NCBI RefSeq assembly: GCF_020686965.1
Contig: NZ_JAJEPS010000012.1
Span: 1-64,000 of the forward strand
Reading direction: 5' to 3'
Length of the DNA stretch: 64,000 nucleotides
Origin: Hominiventricola filiformis
GTDB lineage: Bacteria; Bacillota; Clostridia; Lachnospirales; Lachnospiraceae
The translations under genes and the position numbers were made by a program. The notes under the pieces are model-generated. The model ran no database searches. It was not told the origin of the DNA and was given only the letters and a program-made list of their open reading frames with translations. The number at the start of each line of letters is the position of its first letter. Within the stretch, counting starts at the first letter, position 1. Shown in pieces: positions 1 to 5,896 of the stretch.

Positions 1-165
1 TAGACGGTATCATTAACCGCATATAATCAATAGGGGCATTTTCGTATTGTCCTGTAACGATATATCGGTATAGCATACATACTGGAAATATACAAAGAAT
101 GTATGCGCACAAATGATTTTGCTTTGTCAAAGCCGGAAGAACCATAGGAGGTACAAAACAGCAAC
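1..165 (+). other. Leader before lysis module; possible 3' end of a phage gene
   Basis: A short open frame entering from the left ends with TAA at 24-26 (residues DGIINRI) and may be the end of an upstream phage structural gene; it is too short to identify. The rest up to 165 shows no convincing gene. An AGGAGG at 146-151 serves the next gene with a rather long spacing. Confidence 0.3.
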
Positions 166-549
166 ATGAAAAGTTTAATATTTTTTATCATTGGATTTGC
201 ACTGGCATTAGCAGTGCTTTTTTTATGGAATTTACAGTATTTCAGACAGCGCAGGAAGAAGAGAAAAGAAGAGTTGCAGGAACACCCGGAGAGAAAGACC
301 AGCGCAACAAAAATCATTATCTTTTCAATTCTGGCGACTTACTACATAGCATTTGCCGTTGGCGTGTGGGTAGTGGTCACAAAGGATTTTTACCAGTTAT
401 CAGTCCTTTTGACGTTCGTTGGCGGGGTAACTGCTGCCGCAGTAGCGTTTTATTGCTGGAAAGCAAAGGCAGAAAACCTGCTGAAAATCAAAGCTGCATA
501 CCCGGAGTTGTCCGGCACGCTGTCTGACTTTTCAAGCATGACGCAGTAG
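166..549 (+). CDS. Small phage membrane protein, three predicted TM segments
   Basis: This 127-residue protein begins with a hydrophobic helix (about residues 3-21), followed by a strongly basic stretch (RQRRKKRKEE), then two further hydrophobic segments (about 48-68 and 75-95). The topology and the position directly upstream of the endolysin suggest a lysis-module membrane protein, possibly a holin or antiholin, but no family is recognised. The gene stops 19 bases before the endolysin start and is probably co-transcribed with it. What is seen is membrane topology and position; the lysis role is inference. Confidence 0.6.
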   Translation: MKSLIFFIIGFALALAVLFLWNLQYFRQRRKKRKEELQEHPERKTSATKIIIFSILATYYIAFAVGVWVVVTKDFYQLSVLLTFVGGVTAAAVAFYCWKAKAENLLKIKAAYPELSGTLSDFSSMTQ

Positions 550-568
550 TGCAAGGGAGGTATAAGAC

Positions 569-1987
569 ATGGGACTAATAGGAGAAGCAACACCAGAAAA
601 GATTTGGAATTTTCTGAAATCAAAAGGGCTGTCCAGTTGTGGGGCAGCCGGATTGATGGGGAACCTATATGCAGAAAGCGGGCTGAACCCGCAGAACTTG
701 CAGAACAGCTATGAAAAGAAGCTGGGACACACCGACGCAAGCTACACAGTAGCCGTGGACAACGGCAGTTATGGAAACTTTGCAAGGGACGGCGCAGGCT
801 ATGGGCTGGCACAGTGGACATACCACACCAGAAAAGCCGCTTTGCTGGAATATGCAAAAGCAGCCGGGAAGTCTATTGGCGACCTTGAAACACAGCTGGG
901 GTTCCTTATGAAAGAATTGACAGAGGGCTACAAAGCCACACTGTCAGTATTAAAGAGCGCACAGACCGTCATTGCTGCTTCAAATGCAGTGCTGACACAG
1001 TTTGAGCGCCCGGCAGACCAGAGCGACACGGTGAAGACAAAGCGTGCAGGATATGGGCAGAAATACTATGACCAGTACGCAGCCGGAGCCGTTAGCAATA
1101 AAAAGAATGGAGGTACAAGCAATATGAATGTATCAGAAGTAAGAAAGAAATTTGCAGCAAGGGCGGCAGCGTATGTGGGAGTGAAAGAGGGTACAGCAGC
1201 ACACCACGCAATCATTGACGCCTACAACAACCACAAGCCGTTAGCGCAGGGGTACAAAGTGACATACAGTGACGCATGGTGCGCAACCTTTGGTTCAAAG
1301 ATTGCCATTGAAGCGGGCTACACAGACATTATCCCTACGGAGTGCAGCTGTGACCGTCAGATTAAGTTGTGGCAGCAGATGGGGCGCTGGTGCGAGAATG
1401 ACGCAAAGGTGCCGGAACCGGGCGACTATATCTATTATGACTGGGACGACAACGGCGCTGGTGACTGCACAGGCAGTTCAGACCATGTGGGCGTTGTAGA
1501 AAGCTGCAACGGTAACACTATCACAGTTGTTGAGGGCAACAAGTCCAATGCCGTTGGAAGAAGAGCACTGGAAGTCAACGGGCGTTATATCAGAGGTTAT
1601 GGCGTGCCGGACTTCTCAAAGAAAGCAACCAGCGAACCTGCAAAGCCTGCGGCACCTGCACAGCCTGCGCAGGGAACAGCCGGGGAACAGGTATACACCG
1701 TGCAGAGAGGTGACACACTTTCTGGCATTGCTGCAAAGTATGGCACCACATACCAGAAGTTAGCAAGCTACAACGGAATTGCAAACCCTAACGTCATTAG
1801 TGTTGGGCAGAAAATCAAAATTCCGGGAAACGGCGTGCATACATACACCGTGAAGAACGGTGACAGCCTTTGGGCAATCGCAGCAAAGCAGCTGGGCGAC
1901 GGTTCCAGATACAATGAAATTAAGACCATGAACGGTCTTACAAGTAACACCATTTACGCTGGGCAGACATTGAAGCTGCCTGCATAA
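569..1987 (+). CDS. Phage endolysin: tail-type lysozyme + CHAP + two LysM
   Basis: This 472-residue peptidoglycan hydrolase should break the host wall at the end of the lytic cycle. Residues about 5-160 resemble the phage tail-tip lysozyme fold (CGAAGLMGNLYAESGLNP, with a Glu typical of lysozymes, and YGLAQWT). Residues about 188-345 form a CHAP-like amidase/peptidase domain with a putative catalytic Cys in DAWCATF and His in SDHVGVVE. After a Pro/Ala linker come two LysM wall-binding repeats (YTVQRGDTLSGIAAKYG and YTVKNGDSLWAIAAKQLG). AAGGGAGG lies at 553-560, just before the ATG. A second good ribosome site (GGAGG 1109-1113) precedes an in-frame ATG at 1124, which would give a 287-residue CHAP-LysM product. 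Confidence 0.9.
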   Translation: MGLIGEATPEKIWNFLKSKGLSSCGAAGLMGNLYAESGLNPQNLQNSYEKKLGHTDASYTVAVDNGSYGNFARDGAGYGLAQWTYHTRKAALLEYAKAAGKSIGDLETQLGFLMKELTEGYKATLSVLKSAQTVIAASNAVLTQFERPADQSDTVKTKRAGYGQKYYDQYAAGAVSNKKNGGTSNMNVSEVRKKFAARAAAYVGVKEGTAAHHAIIDAYNNHKPLAQGYKVTYSDAWCATFGSKIAIEAGYTDIIPTECSCDRQIKLWQQMGRWCENDAKVPEPGDYIYYDWDDNGAGDCTGSSDHVGVVESCNGNTITVVEGNKSNAVGRRALEVNGRYIRGYGVPDFSKKATSEPAKPAAPAQPAQGTAGEQVYTVQRGDTLSGIAAKYGTTYQKLASYNGIANPNVISVGQKIKIPGNGVHTYTVKNGDSLWAIAAKQLGDGSRYNEIKTMNGLTSNTIYAGQTLKLPA

Positions 1988-2006
1988 TCAACAGGAGGAA
2001 AAGACA

Positions 2007-2594
2007 ATGGATAATGTAATTTATGCAGCTGTATATTTTGCCGTAACACTGGGGGCGTTCTTGATTGGAAAGTACGTTTGCCCAAACATTCCAAAGACCG
2101 TCACAGACAAGCTGGGCGAACTGTCAGAGTGGGCGGCAAAGTTTGTGGAATGGGCAAAAGAGTTCAAAAAGGATAAGACCGGGGAAGAGAAGATGGCGGC
2201 AGTTGTGGAGCAGTTGAAGAAGATTGCTGATGAAGCTGGGCTGAATGTCACAGAAGACCAGCTGAAAGCTATTGCACAGACGGCATATAATGCCATGAAA
2301 GCCGGAGAGAAAGAAAGCAATACCGCAGAACCACTGGAAGCACTCACAGCCACACCAGCTGCAACGGTAGTAATTAACACCACGGCACCAGTGACAACAA
2401 CAGAGAAAGTGGCTATTGCCACAGACAATGTGCCGGAGGGTGCCACGGAAACCAACGCAGACGGAACAGTGAACCTTTACGACGCAGCCGGGAACATTAC
2501 CGGGAGCGTGACAAAGGAAGAAGCAGAGAAGATGGCGGCAGAAGTCACGAAGATTGTTGACGAAGAGGGAAACACGCTGGCAAACCTTAAATAA
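2007..2594 (+). CDS. Phage holin, LLH-like
   Basis: This 195-residue protein has a single N-terminal hydrophobic helix (about residues 4-24) followed by a charged helical region (SEWAAKFVEWAKEFKKDK, then GLNVTEDQLKAIAQTAYNAMK), the pattern of the LLH family of phage holins. Holins form the membrane lesion that lets the endolysin reach the wall. The C-terminal half is Thr/Ala/Val-rich and low in complexity, longer than in many family members. It lies 19 bases after the endolysin with an AGGAGG ribosome site and ends just before a strong terminator. Confidence 0.75.
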   Translation: MDNVIYAAVYFAVTLGAFLIGKYVCPNIPKTVTDKLGELSEWAAKFVEWAKEFKKDKTGEEKMAAVVEQLKKIADEAGLNVTEDQLKAIAQTAYNAMKAGEKESNTAEPLEALTATPAATVVINTTAPVTTTEKVAIATDNVPEGATETNADGTVNLYDAAGNITGSVTKEEAEKMAAEVTKIVDEEGNTLANLK

Positions 2595-2633
2595 TGCCGC
2601 TGACGCTTTGCAGAATAAGCCAGAATGAGAAGA

Positions 2634-2675
2634 AAAGACCGTAAGTGGAGAAATACACCACTTGCGGTCTTTTTA
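2634..2675 (+). terminator. Rho-independent terminator of the lysis operon
   Basis: A 15-base stem with one mismatch (2634-2648 pairing with 2658-2672) and a 9-base loop is followed by a T run. The flanking A run means it could also stop transcription arriving on the minus strand from 2698-3598. Confidence 0.85.
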
Positions 2676-2697
2676 CGTTTACGGGGCAAATACGGCG

Positions 2698-3006
2698 TTA
2701 TATTGTTTTATATGTGTACTCAATCCCACTTTCAGTTGCGGTGATTGTGTCCAGCTGGTCTTTATAGCAGCCACGGGCAGCAGTCGCACGGGCTTTTCTG
2801 ACGGCTTCATTTTGACTTCTGGCGCTTATGTGCAGCCAGTCAATGCGGACGCCATCATTGTTCATAATGGATATTGCAAAGGATTTGTGAGCAATGCGCT
2901 TCACAGCACCTTTGCCGTTGCACTGGTAGCAATGCCCGGTCACACCGGATTTGTAAATGAATTTACCGGAGCCGCCGCATTTGCTACAAGTAATTATATC
3001 AGACAT
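2698..3006 (-). CDS. Small DnaJ-type zinc-finger protein
   Basis: This 102-residue protein begins with two CxxCxG motifs (CSKCGGSG and CYQCNGKG, residues 7-34), the metal-binding signature of the DnaJ central domain; here it stands alone without a J domain. Phages often encode such single zinc-ribbon proteins, with unknown roles. The ATG at 3006 is preferred because AGGGGGG lies 8 bases upstream; a GTG at 3012 is the alternative. It is last in a three-gene minus-strand group that starts at 3598. Confidence 0.6.
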   Translation of the reverse strand: MSDIITCSKCGGSGKFIYKSGVTGHCYQCNGKGAVKRIAHKSFAISIMNNDGVRIDWLHISARSQNEAVRKARATAARGCYKDQLDTITATESGIEYTYKTI

Positions 3007-3018
3007 ATTCACACCCCC

Positions 3019-3252
3019 CTACATTGTGCCGATAAAATCAGAACTGGTAAGCGCCCAGAACTGGGCTGCGTGTATAGTTGGAAACTTTGGTATTTCCCAT
3101 GTGATACCGTCATACACAATTTTGTATATGCCGCCTTTGTTTACCGTCAGATAGTATTTATCAGTATCACTTTTCCGGTCTGCCGGGTGCGTGTCCTGCA
3201 CCATGAATGAAAGCCCGTTCTTTCTGAAACGTCTATTATAAGATTTTCCCAT
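3019..3252 (-). CDS. Hypothetical small phage protein
   Basis: This 77-residue protein has a basic N-terminus (MGKSYNRRFRKNG) and no recognisable domain. It lies 12 bases from the zinc-finger gene downstream of it and shares its promoter. The ribosome site is weak (GGTGAT). A function cannot be assigned from the sequence. Confidence 0.5.
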   Translation of the reverse strand: MGKSYNRRFRKNGLSFMVQDTHPADRKSDTDKYYLTVNKGGIYKIVYDGITWEIPKFPTIHAAQFWALTSSDFIGTM

Positions 3253-3301
3253 ATATTATCACCATTCTTTCTGGGCGGCAGCAGCGCCGCCCGTGTAGTT
3301 A

Positions 3302-3598
3302 TTAGTCAAGGCAACATTCCATTGAAATTGGATATTGTGCTTTTAATTTTTCAAAAGCAGCCTTTGTGACCCGGTAGCTGCGCCAGTTTTCAATTTTCTT
3401 CTGGCAACCATCAATCCAGTGGGCTTCAATTTCTGTAATGCCCCTGCCTTTTAATTCAAGCGGGGTGTCAACAAAATAATGTTTGCCATAATATGAAAGG
3501 CTGGCTTCCATTTTGACTTCTGGCTTGCGCTGTCCCATTTCTGGGGTGTAGCAGTGCAGCCCGTTTATTCTATCTTCCATGTAAATGATTTTTCCCAT
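3302..3598 (-). CDS. Hypothetical small phage protein, first gene of the minus-strand group
   Basis: This 98-residue soluble protein starts at an ATG with GGAGG just upstream. It belongs to no family I recognise; it contains GRGITEIEAHWIDGCQKKIE and no membrane segment. It is the first gene behind the minus-strand promoter at 3640-3668, whose spacer holds the shared operator. It therefore probably belongs to the same small regulon as the genes at 4420-5573. Confidence 0.55.
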   Translation of the reverse strand: MGKIIYMEDRINGLHCYTPEMGQRKPEVKMEASLSYYGKHYFVDTPLELKGRGITEIEAHWIDGCQKKIENWRSYRVTKAAFEKLKAQYPISMECCLD

Positions 3599-3639
3599 AT
3601 CGTTTGACCTCCGTGTGTTTGATTTCTTTAACTGTCTTT

Positions 3640-3668
3640 ATTATATACTTACGGAAGTATAAAAACAA
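3640..3668 (-). promoter_or_regulatory. Sigma-A promoter with operator in the spacer (copy 1)
   Basis: On the minus strand, TTGTTT (3668-3663) and TATAAT (3645-3640) are separated by 17 bases. The spacer is covered by TATACTTCCGTAAGTATA (3661-3644), an inverted repeat of TATACTT/AAGTATA around a 4-base centre. The initial transcribed bases (AAAGACAGTTAAAG) also match those of the promoters at 4333 and 5221. Confidence 0.8.
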
Positions 3669-3685
3669 TCGGCAAAATACACAAA

Positions 3686-3726
3686 TATACTTCCGTAAGA
3701 TTGTATAAAATGTATACTTCCGTAAG
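3686..3726. promoter_or_regulatory. Two incomplete operator copies upstream of the RHH gene
   Basis: TATACTTCCGTAAG occurs at 3686-3699 and again at 3713-3726, each lacking the last bases of the right arm. The second sits about 15 bases upstream of a possible -10 (TATACT, 3741-3746). The arrangement suggests that the gene at 3774 is autoregulated, with weaker sites than at the other promoters. The -35 for this gene is not clear. Confidence 0.6.
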
Positions 3727-3773
3727 AAAACAAAGTGTGATATACTGATTAAAAACCACAGGAGGTGCAGGAA

Positions 3774-4016
3774 ATGCCAGATACAACAGAAAAGAAGACC
3801 ATACCGAGAGGACCAGCAGCCACGGCAGCAAAGAACAAATACCGTGACAATAACTATGACCGCATGGAACTTGCGGTGCCAAAGGGCATGAAAGCCCGCA
3901 TAAAAGAGATTGCAAAAGAACAGGGCTATTCATCACAAAACAACTATGTTGTGGAAGCGGTAAAAGAGAAGTACCAGCGGGACACCGGGGAGGAATTGAC
4001 GTGGCAGAAAGAATGA
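3774..4016 (+). CDS. Ribbon-helix-helix (Arc-like) DNA-binding protein
   Basis: This 80-residue protein has a short basic N-terminal tail, then a beta strand (MELAVPKG) and two helices (MKARIKEIAKEQGYSSQNNY and VVEAVKEKYQR), the layout of ribbon-helix-helix repressors that bind short palindromes as dimers. The ATG at 3774 has GGAGG 8 bases upstream and is preferred over the GTG at 3765. Five copies of one operator-like sequence lie within 1.6 kb around the gene, so it is the natural candidate for their regulator (inference). The next gene overlaps its 3' end by 16 bases. Confidence 0.7.
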   Translation: MPDTTEKKTIPRGPAATAAKNKYRDNNYDRMELAVPKGMKARIKEIAKEQGYSSQNNYVVEAVKEKYQRDTGEELTWQKE

Positions 4017-4324
4017 TTATAGAGCCAGTGAAGAGGATAGCAGAAAATTATCTGGAAACCAGAAACAAGGTGATTGAAAATTGCTGGTGCATGATAGTTG
4101 GGAACGACACGCCAAAGCAGGAAGACGGCTGGCTTGAAGTAATGAACGGCAGGCAAACAGAAAACGGGATTGCTAATATATACAACTTTATGTATAAAGG
4201 GAAAAGAGCGCTGACGCTGGAAGAAGTACAAGGGTGCGGGGCAAGCAGGTATTTTATCAGCAGCGGGGAATATACACTGGAAGACTACATGAGAGCGGTG
4301 CAAAATAATTCTGAAAAACTGTGA
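4001..4324 (+). CDS. Hypothetical phage protein overlapping the RHH gene
   Basis: This 107-residue soluble protein starts at GTG 4001 with GGGGAGGA 6 bases upstream and overlaps the RHH gene by 16 bases, so the two are translationally coupled. No domain is recognised; the C-terminus is rich in acidic and aromatic residues. Its coupling to a regulator makes a partner or modulator role possible, but that is speculation. Confidence 0.55.
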   Translation: MAERMIIEPVKRIAENYLETRNKVIENCWCMIVGNDTPKQEDGWLEVMNGRQTENGIANIYNFMYKGKRALTLEEVQGCGASRYFISSGEYTLEDYMRAVQNNSEKL

Positions 4325-4332
4325 AAAAACTA

Positions 4333-4361
4333 TTGACTTTATACTTCCGTAAGTATATAAT
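4333..4361 (+). promoter_or_regulatory. Sigma-A promoter with operator in the spacer (copy 2)
   Basis: TTGACT (4333-4338), 17 bases, then TATAAT (4356-4361). TATACTTCCGTAAGTATA occupies 4340-4357, so a bound repressor would cover the whole spacer and the -10 edge. It drives the 48-residue gene at 4420 and probably the gene at 4686. Confidence 0.85.
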
Positions 4362-4419
4362 AAAGATAGTTAAAGAAGCAACAATACTTTGACGAATACG
4401 GCAAGGGAAAGGAGAAAAC

Positions 4420-4566
4420 ATGGCAGACAATATGACAGATAAACAGTTTGAAAAAATCTTGAAAATGGTTGAAATGATTTTGGACGGCTGCAAAGACCTT
4501 GACGAAGCAAAAGCAAAGGTTAAGGAACTTACAGAAGACCAGAAAAAAGAAAAGTCGGCAGAATAG
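4420..4566 (+). CDS. 48-residue charged helical protein
   Basis: ATG at 4420 follows AAGGAGA and opens a 48-codon frame ending at TAG 4564-4566. The product is almost entirely helical and charged (FEKILKMVEMILDGCKDLDE, then KVKELTEDQKKEKSAE) and may form a short coiled coil. It is the first gene behind an operator-controlled promoter, which argues that it is real despite its size. The function is unknown. Confidence 0.6.
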   Translation: MADNMTDKQFEKILKMVEMILDGCKDLDEAKAKVKELTEDQKKEKSAE

Positions 4567-4685
4567 CCGACAGGGTACAAACAGAGGGGCGGCGGGCTTG
4601 CCACCAAAGCCCCAAACTGTTTATATAGATATAATATCAAGAAAACGTGGCAAGGTCAATACAATTCAATACGGAGGAAAACGGA

Positions 4686-5213
4686 ATGGAAACTGAAATG
4701 GAAAGCAGAATTGCAGACCCGTTCAGCTGGGACGGACACGAAGCAGAAACACTGCTTGTTTGCGAAAGTGGAAGCGGAAGAGCAAAAGAACTGGTGGCAG
4801 TTGTGACAGTAAAGACAGAGGGAAAACCAGAAGCATTTTACAGAGTGAGAGAAGCAGGAGAAAAAGACGTTGACTTTGAAAGCTGGCTTGAAGCGGTAGA
4901 CTATTACAACTGCATTGGAGTAGAGAGCCACCCGGCAACACCGGACACCGGAATTGCAAAAACGGAGTTGCAGGACGAAGACTGGAAAACAGCAATAGCA
5001 CAGAAAAAGCCAACAATCCCGGCAGGCGCAGTGGTAAAGATAACTGGAACACTGCAAAATATGTATGGGGACTTTGTGAAAGTGGAGTACAACGGCGTAA
5101 AGTACACGGTTGAGCCACGCAAACTGGATATGCCAAAGACGCTGGAAGAGCAGAAACAGGCAATCAGAAAAGCGACACTGGCAGCAGGCGCAAAGATAAT
5201 TGAAAATAATTAA
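4686..5213 (+). CDS. Hypothetical phage protein with possible KOW/SH3-like C-terminus
   Basis: This 175-residue acidic protein starts at ATG 4686, chosen because GGAGG (4673-4677) lies 8 bases upstream; a GTG at 4647 is less likely. The region KITGTLQNMYGDFVKVEYNG looks like a small beta-barrel (KOW/SH3-like) segment, read by eye only. The leader TTCAATACGGAGG is shared with the gene at 5316. It probably belongs to the same regulated group; its function is unknown. Confidence 0.5.
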   Translation: METEMESRIADPFSWDGHEAETLLVCESGSGRAKELVAVVTVKTEGKPEAFYRVREAGEKDVDFESWLEAVDYYNCIGVESHPATPDTGIAKTELQDEDWKTAIAQKKPTIPAGAVVKITGTLQNMYGDFVKVEYNGVKYTVEPRKLDMPKTLEEQKQAIRKATLAAGAKIIENN

Positions 5214-5220
5214 AAACCTA

Positions 5221-5249
5221 TTGACAATATACTTACGGAAGTATATAAT
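5221..5249 (+). promoter_or_regulatory. Sigma-A promoter with operator in the spacer (copy 3)
   Basis: TTGACA (5221-5226), 17 bases, then TATAAT (5244-5249). The operator occupies 5228-5245 in the opposite orientation (TATACTTACGGAAGTATA). The initial transcribed sequence matches copies 1 and 2 (AAGGACAGTTAAAG). Confidence 0.85.
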
Positions 5250-5315
5250 AAGGACAGTTAAAGCAATAGTGCTTGACACAAATAGTCAATATGGTTCAAT
5301 ACGGAGGGAATAGCA

Positions 5316-5573
5316 ATGTTAAATGAAATCACAAAGAAAGAATTTGAAGAGAGATACCCGGAGGTAAGCACATACGGTCTGGAAGCATACAGCCCAGTAT
5401 ATCTGGAAAACGGCGTGGTTCTGATTGATAAGGAATGGAACGGAGAAGTTTACACAGTCAAGGACGAAGAGGGAAAAGAAAGAACATACAGACCAGTGCA
5501 GGAGCCAGACGAAGTGGACGACGACGGCGAAGTTTTACAGTGGAAAACAACTGGCTACGAAGAAGAGTTTTAG
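5316..5573 (+). CDS. Small acidic phage protein
   Basis: This 85-residue, strongly acidic protein has GGAGGG upstream of ATG 5316 and is followed 7 bases later by a terminator, so it forms a single-gene transcript from the promoter at 5221. Charge and size recall small inhibitor proteins of phages (DNA mimics), but there is no motif to support that. No family is recognised. Confidence 0.55.
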   Translation: MLNEITKKEFEERYPEVSTYGLEAYSPVYLENGVVLIDKEWNGEVYTVKDEEGKERTYRPVQEPDEVDDDGEVLQWKTTGYEEEF

Positions 5574-5579
5574 AAAAGA

Positions 5580-5622
5580 AGAACCCCGGCAGGCAGCAGC
5601 CTTGCTGGGGTTCTTTATTTTG
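5580..5622 (+). terminator. Rho-independent terminator at the prophage right end
   Basis: AGAACCCC (5580-5587) pairs with GGGGTTCT (5607-5614), with further pairing inside, followed by a T-rich tract. It isolates the last phage gene from the chromosomal bce operon. Confidence 0.8.
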
Positions 5623-5638
5623 TACTAACTTAACACAG

Positions 5639-5896
5639 CCCACGGGTGCGCTGGATTCTAAGAACGCAAGAAGTCTTATGGAGAAGCTGTCCGGCCTGAA
5701 TCGTGACGAACAAGCTACGATCCTGATGGTAACCCATGATTCCAATGCCGCCAGCTTCTGTAAGCGCATCCTGTTCATCCAGGATGGCGTGATCTTTCAT
5801 GAGCTTCGGCGTGGAGACGAAAGCCAGCAGGAGTTCTACGGGCGCATCCTGAAGGTGATGGCGCAACTGGGAGGGGGCAGCGCAAATGTTCTCTAA
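5639..5896 (+). pseudogene. bceA: 3' fragment of bceA-type ABC ATPase, cut by the prophage
   Basis: Only the last 85 codons are present. The fragment begins at PTGALDS, which directly follows Walker B in this family, and continues with the H-loop region (MVTHDSNAASFCKR). Walker A, the LSGGQ signature and Walker B itself are missing and must lie beyond the prophage, outside the window. The codon before PTG reads CAG instead of the expected Glu codon, so the phage junction is at about 5636-5640. BceA normally powers the BceB permease in bacitracin/lantibiotic detoxification; here the gene is split and downstream genes have lost their native promoter unless another exists. Confidence 0.85.

Larger units (their letters stand above)
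1..5638. mobile_element. Right end of a prophage (left part outside window)
   Basis: A lysis module (166-2594) is followed by very small accessory genes with their own promoters (2698-5573), and the block ends where a chromosomal ABC transporter gene resumes in mid-domain at 5639. Lysis genes followed by a few small accessory genes next to an attachment site is the normal layout of a temperate phage right end. The integrase and left end are not in the window. The exact attachment core cannot be fixed without attP or an empty site. Confidence 0.75.

Noticed and set aside
450..857. 135-codon minus-strand ORF over the endolysin gene
   Set aside because: It is a shadow of the plus-strand membrane protein and endolysin genes; no start signals of its own.
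4656..5279. 207-codon minus-strand ORF
   Set aside because: It is opposite the gene at 4686 and reads through the operator promoter at 5221; Cys/Phe-rich shadow translation.
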